From positions 159,874-223,873 of the forward strand of contig CAWGWC010000006.1 in assembly GCA_963826165.1 (NCBI GenBank): DNA of 64,000 nucleotides, read 5' to 3'. Position numbers and translations under genes: made by a program. The notes under the pieces were generated by a model. It made no database searches. It was given only the letters and a program-made list of their open reading frames with translations, and was not told where the DNA came from. The stretch is from JACVRW01 sp963826165 (GTDB lineage Bacteria; Actinomycetota; Thermoleophilia; Solirubrobacterales; Thermoleophilaceae). Shown one piece after another: positions 42,184 to 50,809 of this stretch; position 1 is the stretch's first letter, and each line of letters starts with the position of its first letter.

Positions 42184-42658
42184 GGCTCTCTCCTCGCTTC
42201 AGTCATCCGGCGTCAGCGAAAAAGCGGTTGTGCATGGGTGACCCACACCCGGCGGCGGGACGACGACGCCGAGCTCGTCCAAGAGCCACGCCATCGCCCG
42301 GTAAGTGAGCCGGAGGGGTCGGTCTGCGTGCACGTCGACGGCACCCCGCGCGCGTCGGCCCGAGCGGCGAACGCACCAGTATCCGCCGGCCCAACGAGAT
42401 GCTCGTCCATGAGACCACCTCCGCTCGCCGCGAGCATACACCTGTGACACCCGCGTGCGAACCAGGGTTTGTCCGAGGTATGTCGGCCCATCGCGGAGGC
42501 CCTCCCTCCGGCGGAGCAGCACATCCGGCCGGTGCGGGGACCGGCTAGGAGTGGATTTGGCCGGGTGTGGTCTGGTAGCTTCGCGGGGTCGGCGGCTCTT
42601 GACGGCCGGCCTTTTTAACCTGGCCGTGGGCTGGTGCAGTTCGAGCAAGGAGGCTTGG
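42184..42658. other. Intergenic region between two divergent secreted-protein genes
   Basis: I see no supportable gene here. The minus strand near 42200-42412 stays open in two frames, but neither has a ribosome binding site or family features. The stretch must hold the divergent promoters of the 808-residue and the His-rich repeat proteins. TTGACG occurs near 42598, but no well-spaced -10 follows. AAGGAGG lies just before ATG 42659. Confidence 0.5.
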
Positions 42659-43861
42659 ATGCTGGCCACTGCTTTCCCGCACAGGACACGGGTCCTCGTT
42701 GGCATCTTGGCCATGGCGGTCTTTGCGGCGGCGGCCGCCCCCGCAGCCCTGGCGCAGACTCCGAGCAAGAAGGACAGGCTGGCCGAACTGCTGTTGAAGC
42801 GTGATCCCGGCGCCCGCGTCGGCGGTAGCACCCAGGTGGCGACCGACCCCGGAGAGGTCCTCCATGGGGTCCCCGGCCGGACCAACTTCCTGATGGCGCT
42901 CGACCGTAAGCAGGTGCTGATCGGCGGCAACCGCCACGACCAGATCGGCGCCGGCCCGTTCTTGCCCCGCCGGGCCGGCGCGTCTGCCGCCTGCGACGCC
43001 TGCGGCGCAGTCGGCGTCGGCACCAGCTTCAACGGCCGCGGCGGCCACGACTTGGTCCACGGCGGGAGGGGCCACGACCGGATCGTCGGGGGCCGCGGCC
43101 ACGACCACCTCCGCGGCAAGGGCGGCCACGACCGGATCGTTGGCGGCCACGGCCACGACGTCATCCACGGCGGCGCTGGACACGACCGGCTGCACGGCGG
43201 ACACGGCCATGATCGCTTCATCGACAGGCAGGGCAACACGACCGTGGTCCCGGGGCCGGGCAGAAATCACATCGATGTCTCCGATGGCGGCACCGACCGC
43301 GTGATATGCCATCCGGGCTCGCAAAACCGCATCATCGGCGACCGTGGTGACCGGCTCCACCGCCACTGCCGCAACGCCCGCTCGAGCGTGACCTACCGAC
43401 GGCCCTCAAGCCAAGCGCCCACCGCCCACGCCGCCCAGCAGCCGGTCAGCGGCACCGGCAGCAATGAGAACCCCTTCACGGCGGAGTGCAAAGACAAGCA
43501 GAACGTCGACTGCACCGTTACCGCCTTCGCGTCTCGCACCCTCAGCGGGCTGTGGGCAAACGAGTACGTGCCCGCCTACCAATGCCCTACCTCCCACCCC
43601 TACATGCTCAGAAAGAGCTACGCGCCGGGCGGCACCTCGCTGCCCCCGGGCGTCGGCGGGAACGGGCTCGGGGATATCGGCATGTCCATAACAGGGGTCA
43701 AGCGGGGCGAAGGGACACTGATCTTCTCCCACAGGTACGGGCTCGGGACAAAGACCGGCTTCCCAGAGTCGAGCGCGACGAACTGGACGACCGGCACGCG
43801 CTCCTACCAGGTGCAGCTCCACTGCACCAGCGATACGGACAACGCCTTCACCAGGGGTTGA
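42659..43861 (+). CDS. Secreted protein with histidine-rich RTX-like nonapeptide repeats
   Basis: The 400-residue protein starts at ATG 42659 behind AAGGAGG. The signal peptide is VLVGILAMAVFAAAAAPAALAQ. Residues about 127-188 hold seven nonapeptides of the form GGxGHDxxx (GGRGHDRIV, GGRGHDHLR, GGHGHDVIH, GGAGHDRLH). The pattern is that of RTX calcium-binding beta-rolls, but the variable position before Asp is His in nearly every turn. A degenerate continuation reaches residue 235. The C-terminal domain (about 260-400) has paired cysteines. It may be secreted and bind calcium or a transition metal. Confidence 0.75.
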   Translation: MLATAFPHRTRVLVGILAMAVFAAAAAPAALAQTPSKKDRLAELLLKRDPGARVGGSTQVATDPGEVLHGVPGRTNFLMALDRKQVLIGGNRHDQIGAGPFLPRRAGASAACDACGAVGVGTSFNGRGGHDLVHGGRGHDRIVGGRGHDHLRGKGGHDRIVGGHGHDVIHGGAGHDRLHGGHGHDRFIDRQGNTTVVPGPGRNHIDVSDGGTDRVICHPGSQNRIIGDRGDRLHRHCRNARSSVTYRRPSSQAPTAHAAQQPVSGTGSNENPFTAECKDKQNVDCTVTAFASRTLSGLWANEYVPAYQCPTSHPYMLRKSYAPGGTSLPPGVGGNGLGDIGMSITGVKRGEGTLIFSHRYGLGTKTGFPESSATNWTTGTRSYQVQLHCTSDTDNAFTRG

Positions 43862-43987
43862 GCGAGGGCTGGGTTTCCAAGTCCGGCTCCGCCCGCACCT
43901 GAGCTGACCAGCCCCGCGCTCTGGTTGTGCTGGGCGAGGTAGGTTGGTCATCGACTAGACCGGCGAAGGGAGGGGACGAAACCAGCA

Positions 43988-45727
43988 GTGGCAGATCGCC
44001 TGCGCGCGCCGACGCCCGCTCTTCGCTTCGCCATCTGTGGTTTCGCGCTGGCCGGCGCCGCCGGCGCGATAGTCCTGCGCGTCAATAGCCCAAATGGCGG
44101 CGAGGACCCCGGCCTGCAGGCGGGGCTGCTCGTGTGGATCGTCCTCTCTTATGTCTTCTGCGGTTCGGTCGCTTGGGCACGACGGCCGGAGAACCACTTT
44201 GGCCCCTTGATGATCGCGGCTGGGCTGCTGACGCTGGTGGCGAGTCTTGCCTCTGCCACGGGCGCACTGCCGTTCACGATCGGCCAGGCCTTCGACCTGG
44301 TGCCGTTCGCCCTTTTCCTACACGTTTTTCTGGCGTTTCCCAGCGGCCGCCTGAGACGGACGTCCGAGCGGATACTGGTCGGCGCCGCGTATGTGATCGC
44401 TGTTGGGGTGCAGCTCATCGGCTTGATGCTTGGCGGCTTCAGGCCGGACAACGTGGTGGCGATCGTCTCTGAACCCGACCTTGCCGCGACGATCTTCGAC
44501 GTCCAGCTGGTAGCGCTCGCAGCCATCCTGCTCTGCGGAATCGTGGCGCTCGCGAGGCGCCGCTGGGTCGACCCCCCGCCGCTCCGGCGCTCGGTGGCGC
44601 TGCTCGTGGACCTGTTCGCGGTCGGGCTGGTGATGTGTGCGGTGTTGCTGGTTACCGGCACCTTCTTCCCGGGCAGTGCGTTCATCTGGATACAGCGATC
44701 TACCTTCCTATTGCTCGGGTTCGCGCCCCTGGCATTCCTCGTTGCTCTGTTGGACGCACGCCTTGCCCGCTCGTCGGTAGGTGATCTGCTCGTGGAGCTG
44801 GGCGCGGACCCAGGGCCCAAGGACCTGCGGGAGCCGATCGCGCGAGCTCTCAACGACTCTTCGTTGCAGCTCGCCTACTGGCTGCCCCAGTTCGAAACCT
44901 GGGCCGATCCCGACGGCGCGGCGACGGTGTTGCCCGACGGCGGAGAGGGTCAGGCGACGACGTTGATCGAGCGCGACGGAGAGCGGATAGCGGCCCTGAT
45001 CCACGATCCGTCCCTGGCCGACGAGCCAGAGCTGCTGGAGGCGGTGAGCGCCGCCGCCGGGATTGCACTGGAGAACGGCCGTCTGCATGCCGAGCTGAAG
45101 GCGAACCTGGAGGAACTGAAGAGCTCCCGCGGGCGGGTGATCGAGGCGGGCCAGCAAGAACGCAAGCGCCTCGAGCGCAATCTGCACGATGGCGCCCAGC
45201 AGCGACTGATCGCCCTATCGCTTGAGCTCGAGATGCTCTCCAACAACCTCGTCGGTGAACACGAGGCCCGCTCGCGAATCGCCACGGCCAGGGAGGAGAT
45301 TGCCGTGTCGCTGGACGAGCTGCGCGTTGTCGCCCGAGGGCTGCACCCCGCTGTCCTCACCGGTCATGGGTTGGGCGTGGCACTCGAATCCCTGGCAGCA
45401 ACCTCCGCCGTGCCTGTCGAGCTGGACGTCGGACTCGAGGGCCGGCTGCGCGAGCAGGTCGAGGTCGCGGCGTACTACGTCGTTTCGGAGAGTCTGGCGA
45501 ACATCGGCAAGCACGCTCATGCGGAAAACGCAAAGGTGTCGGTAGCGCCCCGCGCCGGGCTCCTCGTGGTGGAGGTGGTTGACGACGGTGTGGGCGGGGC
45601 CGACACCGAGGCAGGCTCGGGCCTGCGGGGCCTCGCCGACCGCGTCGAATCGCTGGGCGGTCGGCTCCGGGTGTGGACGCCGCCGGGTGGCGGCACCAGG
45701 GTCAGGGCGGATCTGCCGTGCGAGTAG
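43988..45727 (+). CDS. Membrane sensor histidine kinase (NarL-partner type, HisKA_3)
   Basis: The protein has 579 residues from GTG 43988 with AAGGGAGGGG upstream. It has seven or eight membrane segments in residues 1-250, a small GAF-like region, then the dimerisation and phosphoacceptor helix ERKRLERNLHDGAQQRLIAL with His400. The ATPase domain has ESLANIGKHAHAENA and VDDGVGGADTEAGSGLRGLADRVESLGG. It autophosphorylates and passes phosphate to the response regulator overlapping its 3' end by 10 bases. The multi-segment N terminus suggests sensing of a membrane or lipophilic signal, not identified. Confidence 0.92.
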   Translation: MADRLRAPTPALRFAICGFALAGAAGAIVLRVNSPNGGEDPGLQAGLLVWIVLSYVFCGSVAWARRPENHFGPLMIAAGLLTLVASLASATGALPFTIGQAFDLVPFALFLHVFLAFPSGRLRRTSERILVGAAYVIAVGVQLIGLMLGGFRPDNVVAIVSEPDLAATIFDVQLVALAAILLCGIVALARRRWVDPPPLRRSVALLVDLFAVGLVMCAVLLVTGTFFPGSAFIWIQRSTFLLLGFAPLAFLVALLDARLARSSVGDLLVELGADPGPKDLREPIARALNDSSLQLAYWLPQFETWADPDGAATVLPDGGEGQATTLIERDGERIAALIHDPSLADEPELLEAVSAAAGIALENGRLHAELKANLEELKSSRGRVIEAGQQERKRLERNLHDGAQQRLIALSLELEMLSNNLVGEHEARSRIATAREEIAVSLDELRVVARGLHPAVLTGHGLGVALESLAATSAVPVELDVGLEGRLREQVEVAAYYVVSESLANIGKHAHAENAKVSVAPRAGLLVVEVVDDGVGGADTEAGSGLRGLADRVESLGGRLRVWTPPGGGTRVRADLPCE

Positions 45728-46362
45728 CGATCACCGAGGACAGCGTGCTGCTGCGCGAGGGCTTGGCAAGGCTGCTGAAGGACGCGGGATTCGAGGTGGT
45801 CGCCACGTGCGGCAACGCCCATGAGCTGATGTTGAAGATGGCTTCCTACGAGCTGGACGTGGCCATCATTGACATCCGTCTGCCGCCCGATCACACCGAT
45901 GAGGGGCTTCGTGCCGCGCTCGAGATTCGCCAGAAGTACCCAGATGTCGGCGTGCTCGTCCTGTCTCAGTACGTCGAGCCGGGGCTGGCGATGAAGCTGC
46001 TTGCGGACTCGGCCGAGGGCGCCGGCTACCTGCTGAAGGACCGAATCAGCGACGTCGCCGAGTTCGTGGCAGCGGTGAAGCGCGTCGCGGAGGGCGGATC
46101 GGCGTTGGATCCCACCATCGTCTCCACCCTGCTCTCCCGCCGGCGCAGCGACGACCCGCTGAACGACCTCACGCCGAGGGAGCGCGAGGTGCTCGAGCTG
46201 ATGGCCACCGGCAGCTCGAACCAGGGCATTGCCGACAGTCTCGTGATCACAGTCCGCGCCGTGGAGAAGTACGTCTCGAGCGTGTTCGCGAAGCTCGGGC
46301 TGCCCTCCACGGGCAGCGAATCCCGCCGCGTGCTGGCAGTCCTGCTCTTCCTGCGCTCCTAG
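45718..46362 (+). CDS. NarL/FixJ-type response regulator
   Basis: The protein has 214 residues. I start at GTG 45718 (VRVAITEDSVLLREGL), which overlaps the kinase stop. The receiver domain has Glu7/Asp8, the phosphoacceptor Asp52 in AIIDIRLPP, Ser/Thr in VLVLSQY and the Lys in GYLLKDRI. The LuxR-type helix-turn-helix is LTPREREVLELMATGSSNQGIADSLVITVRAVEKYVSSVFAKLGL. It is the cognate partner of the upstream kinase. Targets are unknown, though the downstream LAL-exporter cluster is a candidate by position. Confidence 0.95.
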   Translation: MRVAITEDSVLLREGLARLLKDAGFEVVATCGNAHELMLKMASYELDVAIIDIRLPPDHTDEGLRAALEIRQKYPDVGVLVLSQYVEPGLAMKLLADSAEGAGYLLKDRISDVAEFVAAVKRVAEGGSALDPTIVSTLLSRRRSDDPLNDLTPREREVLELMATGSSNQGIADSLVITVRAVEKYVSSVFAKLGLPSTGSESRRVLAVLLFLRS

Positions 46363-46419
46363 GAGGCGCGACACTGGTGGCCTGAACTTCTGTCAATGGC
46401 GAGCCCGGCTGCTTGGCGG

Positions 46420-46632
46420 TCATCTCGCGCCGTTTCGCTCTTGGACGGAGACCAGGTCGAGCCCCAATCTTTGTAGTCGGTCGAGGAAGCCGTGAAGCTG
46501 GCTCTGATCGAACGGATCGGTGAGGAAACAGGTCCGACCCGGGCTCGTCTGAATCGACACGCCGTGAAAGGCGAGCGCGAAGCTCTCGCTGAGCCTGCCT
46601 CGCACGATGATTCGGTACTCGATTCGCTCCAC
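46420..46632 (-). CDS. Small conserved hypothetical protein
   Basis: The 70-residue protein starts at GTG 46632 with GGAG about 12 bases upstream. It reads MERIEYRIIVRGRLSESFALAFHGV, then TCFLTDPFDQSQLHGFLDRLQRLGLDLVSVQ. The VRGRLSE and DQSQLHGFLDRL segments recur in small actinobacterial proteins near LuxR-type regulators, as I recall them; no function is known. It lies between the response regulator (convergent) and LAL regulator 2 (divergent). Confidence 0.7.
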   Translation of the reverse strand: MERIEYRIIVRGRLSESFALAFHGVSIQTSPGRTCFLTDPFDQSQLHGFLDRLQRLGLDLVSVQERNGAR

Positions 46633-46684
46633 CTGGCCTCACTCCGTTCGTTGGCTTTCGAAGTTCGGCCACTCTCAGCCCAGG

Positions 46685-46730
46685 CTGGGTGGCGTGTCAT
46701 CACCCACGCGTGATCCCACCCTGGGTGATC
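46685..46730. promoter_or_regulatory. Operator-like repeats upstream of LAL regulator 2
   Basis: Three TCACCCAG-like half-sites lie here: CTGGGTGG at 46685-46692, TCACCCAC at 46700-46707 and CTGGGTGA at 46721-46728. The 15-mer CCACCCTGGGTGATC (46716-46730) is the exact reverse complement of a 15-mer at 49005-49019, after the LAL gene. The region precedes the -10 element of the LAL gene, so autoregulation is likely. Confidence 0.65.
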
Positions 46731-46740
46731 GCTCGGCGGT

Positions 46741-46746
46741 TAGGGT
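46741..46746 (+). promoter_or_regulatory. -10 element (TAGGGT) of LAL regulator 2, likely leaderless
   Basis: TAGGGT ends 6 bases before ATG 46753, with no ribosome binding site between, as seen for the ABC1 kinase gene. A transcript would start at or next to the ATG. Confidence 0.55.
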
Positions 46747-46752
46747 CGAGCC

Positions 46753-49005
46753 ATGGCGCAGGAAGCTGCTTCCCCAGGCGGACTGATTCGAACAAAGCTG
46801 CTTGCACCCGTCCAGCGTGACGTCATCCCACGCCCGGAGGCCCTCGCTCTGCTCGGCGCGCTTCCCGGTCGCCGACTGGTCCTAGTTCGAGCTCCGGCAG
46901 GGTGGGGCAAGTCGAGCCTTCTGCAAGCCTGGGCCGCCACTACGGCCGAGGATCGAGCCTTTGCGTGGTTCGCGTTGGATCCCAGCGACAACGACCCGGT
47001 GCGGTTCTTCTCCTACCTCATCGAGGCTGTGCGCAGCCTTGCACCCAGCGTGGGTGGGCAGTCGCTCGAAATTGTCCGAGCGCCTGGCGCGAGCCTCACC
47101 GACGACGTTCTTCCGTCGCTCCTGACCGAGCTGGAGGCTCTGCCCCAGTCTTCCGTCCTGGTCATCGACGATTACCACCTCATCGATTCAGTCGAAGTTC
47201 ACGAGGCGATCGGAATGCTGCTCGAGTATCTGCCACCAAACGTCGAGGTCGCGATCTCAACTCGGACCGAGCCGCCCCTGCCGCTGGCTAGGTTCCGAGG
47301 GCGGGGCCAGTTGACTGAGATATCGACGCGCGAGCTTCGGTTCACTGCCGCAGAAGCGGAGGAGCTGCTCAACCTGGGCCAGGGGTTGGAACTCGACTCG
47401 ACCGAGGTCGAGCGCCTCTTGGAGCGAACGGAGGGCTGGCCTGCCGGCCTCTATCTGGCAGCGCTGTCGCTGCGCGGGCGCACTGACGCCAGTCAGTTCA
47501 TCAGGGACTTCGCCGGCGACGACCGGCACCTTGTGGACTACCTGACAGCAGAAGTGCTGGCCGGACAATCCGATGACATGCGGGAGTTCTTGCTGGCGAC
47601 CTCGATCCTGGATCGCTTCACCGCATCCCTTTGCGATGCCGTTACTCAGAGCAGTCGTTCGGCCCAGACCTTGCGCAGGATCGAGACATCCAACCTGTTC
47701 TTGGTGCCCCTCGATGACAGGCGCCAGTGGTATCGCTACCACCACCTTTTCGCAGAGCTTCTCGGGCACGAGCTGCGTGTTGCTCAGCCAGAGCTGGAAT
47801 TTGATCTGCACTGCAGGGCAGCCGCCTGGATGCTCAACGAGGGGCTTCAGTCAGAAGCGATCACACACTTGCTTCGAGCGAAACGGTATCCGGAGGCAGT
47901 CGACTTGATCGCTCGGTCGTGGTATCCGATCGCCGCGTCGGGAGGACAATCAACAGTCCGCAGCTGGCTCGACTCGCTTCCTGAAGACGTGAGCCGGAAC
48001 GACGTCCGCCTGTGCGTCGCGCGCTCGCTCATCGCAATCAGTTACGGCCAACTCGATGAGGTCGAGGCCGCACTGAATTCGATCACGAGCGCTCCGCCTC
48101 CCCCCGGTCCATTCTTTGATGGCTTCACTTCGGGGCCACATGCGGAACGGATCCTGAGGATTGCGTACCGATGGCTTATCGGCGATCTCGGTGGTTGCCG
48201 TGAAACCGCCGTCGCGGCGCTTGCTTCCGGCGAAGCGCGATCCGGCTGGGACTCGTTGGCGAGGATACGGCTGGGCGCTTCTAGCTATTGGCTGGGCGAC
48301 GCCGCGAAGGCAATCTCGAACCTCGAGCTGGGACGAGCGGGGAGCAGCGCGAGTTCATTGAATCCCGCCTGGGTTTCGTCGCTTGGCCTGCTTGCCATGA
48401 TCCAAATCGAGGAGGGTGATCCCGAGGCTGCGTCGGACCTCATCAGCGAATCACGCGAAGCAATTCTTGAAGCAGGCCTCGCTGAGTACTGGGTAAGCGC
48501 GCCGACCCACATCGCCGCCGGTGGGCTGATGCTCGGCAAGGGCAAGATCGTTGAGGCGATTGATGAACTCAATCGCGGACTGAATCTCGCCGCTCGCGGC
48601 AGTGGTCCCACGGAGACGGCATACGGTCAGATCCTGCTCGGGCGAGCCCTGCGCCTGCAAGGCGAGCGAGACCAGGGCAAGCGGGTGCTGGCTGAGGCAC
48701 GCTGGACGATCGACGCTTCGCTGGACCCCGGACCTGTGGTGGCCAGGCTCCTAGAGCAGGAGGAGGAGGCCCTTCAGGTGACCCGCTCGGCCTCCTTCGA
48801 AGCCGAGCAAGTGGAAGAGCTCAGCGACCGGGAGCTGTCCGTTCTCAGGATGATGAGCGGAGATCTGAGCCAGCGGGAGATGGGAAACCATCTCTACATC
48901 TCTTTCAACACGGTCAAGACGCACTCGAAGCACATCTATCGCAAGCTCGGCGTCTCGCGCCGAGCTGACGCTGTGGCGAGAGCCCGCGAGCTCGACTTGC
49001 TCTAG
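46753..49005 (+). CDS. LAL/MalT-type LuxR family transcriptional regulator no. 2
   Basis: The 750-residue protein starts at ATG 46753. The MalT-like N terminus is LIRTKLLAPVQRDVIPRPEAL, followed by Walker A APAGWGKS (47-54) and a Walker B-like SSVLVIDDYHLID. RTEPPLPLARFRGRGQLTEI and EGWPAGLYLAALSLRG are typical of MalT-like NTPases. TPR-like helices fill the middle. The C-terminal helix-turn-helix is LSDRELSVLRMMSGDLSQREMGNHLYISFNTVKTHSKHIYRKLGVSRRADA. TCACCCAG-type repeats lie before this gene and before the exporter that follows, so it probably controls both. The inducer is unknown. Confidence 0.93.
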   Translation: MAQEAASPGGLIRTKLLAPVQRDVIPRPEALALLGALPGRRLVLVRAPAGWGKSSLLQAWAATTAEDRAFAWFALDPSDNDPVRFFSYLIEAVRSLAPSVGGQSLEIVRAPGASLTDDVLPSLLTELEALPQSSVLVIDDYHLIDSVEVHEAIGMLLEYLPPNVEVAISTRTEPPLPLARFRGRGQLTEISTRELRFTAAEAEELLNLGQGLELDSTEVERLLERTEGWPAGLYLAALSLRGRTDASQFIRDFAGDDRHLVDYLTAEVLAGQSDDMREFLLATSILDRFTASLCDAVTQSSRSAQTLRRIETSNLFLVPLDDRRQWYRYHHLFAELLGHELRVAQPELEFDLHCRAAAWMLNEGLQSEAITHLLRAKRYPEAVDLIARSWYPIAASGGQSTVRSWLDSLPEDVSRNDVRLCVARSLIAISYGQLDEVEAALNSITSAPPPPGPFFDGFTSGPHAERILRIAYRWLIGDLGGCRETAVAALASGEARSGWDSLARIRLGASSYWLGDAAKAISNLELGRAGSSASSLNPAWVSSLGLLAMIQIEEGDPEAASDLISESREAILEAGLAEYWVSAPTHIAAGGLMLGKGKIVEAIDELNRGLNLAARGSGPTETAYGQILLGRALRLQGERDQGKRVLAEARWTIDASLDPGPVVARLLEQEEEALQVTRSASFEAEQVEELSDRELSVLRMMSGDLSQREMGNHLYISFNTVKTHSKHIYRKLGVSRRADAVARARELDLL

Positions 49006-49050
49006 ATCACCCAGGGTGGTCTCGGCTCTGGGTGATGCCAGCTCACCCAG
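49005..49050. promoter_or_regulatory. Operator-like repeats upstream of the DHA2 exporter
   Basis: The 15-mer GATCACCCAGGGTGG (49005-49019) overlaps the LAL stop codon. It is followed by a perfect 8-bp inverted repeat, CTGGGTGA (49028-49035) and TCACCCAG (49043-49050), with a 7-base spacer. Together with the sites before LAL regulator 2 this makes a family of TCACCCAG half-sites limited to the two promoters. Confidence 0.7.
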
Positions 49051-49106
49051 ACGCCGTGAACGATCTCTTCATCGAGTAGTCAACCCGATCAAGGGAGTGC
49101 CGACTG

Positions 49107-50690
49107 ATGACGATCGATCCCGTCCAGTACGCCCGTCGATGGAAGACGCTCGGCGTGCTGTCGCTGAGCCTGGTGATCATCGGGCTCGACACCACGATCC
49201 TCAACGTCGCGCTGCCGACGCTGCAGGACGAGTTCGACGCCTCCCCCTCAAAGCTGCAGTGGATGGTCGACTCCTATCTCCTCGTCTTCGCCGGTCTCCT
49301 GCTCGTGTTCGGCACCCTCGGCGACCGTTTCGGGCGCAAGCTCGCGCTCCAGGCGGGCGTGACGATCTTCGGGCTCGCCAGCCTGTGCGCCATCGTGGTC
49401 GACTCCGCTGATGGAGTGATCGCCGTACGCGCCGTGATGGGCGTGGGCGCGGCCCTGATCATGCCCGCGACCCTCTCGATCATCGCGAATGTCTTCGCAG
49501 CCGCGGAGCGCGGCAAGGCGATAGCGATCTGGGCCGCTCTGGCAGCCGTCGGGATCGGCCTCGGCCCGCTTGCCGGCGGGCTGTTGCTCGAGTGGTTCGA
49601 CTGGTGGTCGGTCTTCCTGGTCAACGTCCCCCTCGCGGCTGCGGCGCTGCTACTCGGCGTCCGCTACGTACCCGAGAGCCGCGACCCGCGGCCCGGCACG
49701 TTCGACGTGCTGGGAGCCGTCCTCTCCACGGCGGGATTCAGCATCCTCGTGTACGCGATCATCGAGGCACCCGAGACGGGCTGGTTCAGCGGCCTCATCC
49801 TTGTATCGCTTGCGGCCAGCGTCGTGCTCCTCAGCGCATTCGTCTGGTGGGAGCGACGTATCGACGATCCGATGCTCGACCTCGGCTTCTTCCGCAGCCC
49901 TCGGTTCAGCATCGGCACCGCCGCGGTGAGCGTGGCCTTCTTCGTGCTTCTGGGCGGGATCTTCGCGCTGACCCAGTACATGCAGTTCGTCCACGGCTAC
50001 AGCGCAATCGAGGCGGGCGTGATCATGAGCCCGATGGCGCTCGGGCTGATGATGGGCGCCGGCTCGTCGAGCAAGGCGGTGCTGCACCTCGGTATTCCCC
50101 GCGTCGTCGCGACAGGACTGACCGGTCTGGCCATCGCCCTGGCGTTGACGATGTTCTGGCAGCCGAGCACCAGCGCCTACCTGCTCGCTGCCTGGTTCTT
50201 CGGCCTGACCCTGGCGATGGGCTGGGTGATGGCTCCCGCTACGGAAGCAGTGGTCGGCGCGGTGCCGGCTGCCAAGTCGGGCATCGCGTCCGCCACCAAC
50301 ACCGTCGCGCGCATGATCTCCGGAGCGTTGGGCGTAGCTGTGATCGGCTCGCTCACCAGCTCCCTCTACTCCAACGAGGTCCAAGGCTCCCTCGGAGCCC
50401 TGCCCCCAGAGGCGCAGGCCCAAGTTGAGGACTCGGTGGGCGCTGCCAGCGCCATCGCCGGCCAGCTCCCACCGGACGCGGCTTCCGAGCTGCTGAGCAC
50501 GACCGGGGAGGCCTTCACACAAGCGATGGGCATTGGCCTTCTGGCTGCGGCAGCGCTCGCGGCCGCCACGGCCGTCGTCGTGGTCCGCCTAATGCCCGCT
50601 CGTGCGCCCGAGGCCGAAGAGGCCGAGCTCAACAGGCGCCCGCTCGCCGACAAGGAGCGCGAGCCTCTCGATCTGCAGCCGCAGAACTGA
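49107..50690 (+). CDS. MFS transporter, DHA2 (EmrB/QacA) family drug exporter
   Basis: The protein has 527 residues from ATG 49107. Fourteen membrane segments are suggested by the hydrophobicity pattern. TTILNVALPTLQDEF after the first helix, LLVFGTLGDRFGRKLAL (motif A, loop 2-3) and IWAALAAVGIGLGPLAGGLLLEWFDWWSVFLVNVPLA (motif C) identify the family. It is a proton-driven multidrug or small-molecule exporter. It lies 101 bases after LAL regulator 2, with that regulator's putative sites in its promoter. The MMPL exporter follows 120 bases later on the same strand. Confidence 0.95.
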   Translation: MTIDPVQYARRWKTLGVLSLSLVIIGLDTTILNVALPTLQDEFDASPSKLQWMVDSYLLVFAGLLLVFGTLGDRFGRKLALQAGVTIFGLASLCAIVVDSADGVIAVRAVMGVGAALIMPATLSIIANVFAAAERGKAIAIWAALAAVGIGLGPLAGGLLLEWFDWWSVFLVNVPLAAAALLLGVRYVPESRDPRPGTFDVLGAVLSTAGFSILVYAIIEAPETGWFSGLILVSLAASVVLLSAFVWWERRIDDPMLDLGFFRSPRFSIGTAAVSVAFFVLLGGIFALTQYMQFVHGYSAIEAGVIMSPMALGLMMGAGSSSKAVLHLGIPRVVATGLTGLAIALALTMFWQPSTSAYLLAAWFFGLTLAMGWVMAPATEAVVGAVPAAKSGIASATNTVARMISGALGVAVIGSLTSSLYSNEVQGSLGALPPEAQAQVEDSVGAASAIAGQLPPDAASELLSTTGEAFTQAMGIGLLAAAALAAATAVVVVRLMPARAPEAEEAELNRRPLADKEREPLDLQPQN

Positions 50691-50809
50691 GACGGGCGCT
50701 TTCCACCAGAAAACCGCCCCATCGATCCACGGGGCCACTGGCTTTCCACGAGTGCCGATGGACGGGAGGCTCGCCGGTGCCCACTCGAACCTCAGAAAGG
50801 GAGTTCGCG

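Noticed and set aside
42199..42412. Minus-strand small gene between the two secreted proteins
   Set aside because: Two competing frames are open, with no ribosome binding site, no family match and no consistent composition.
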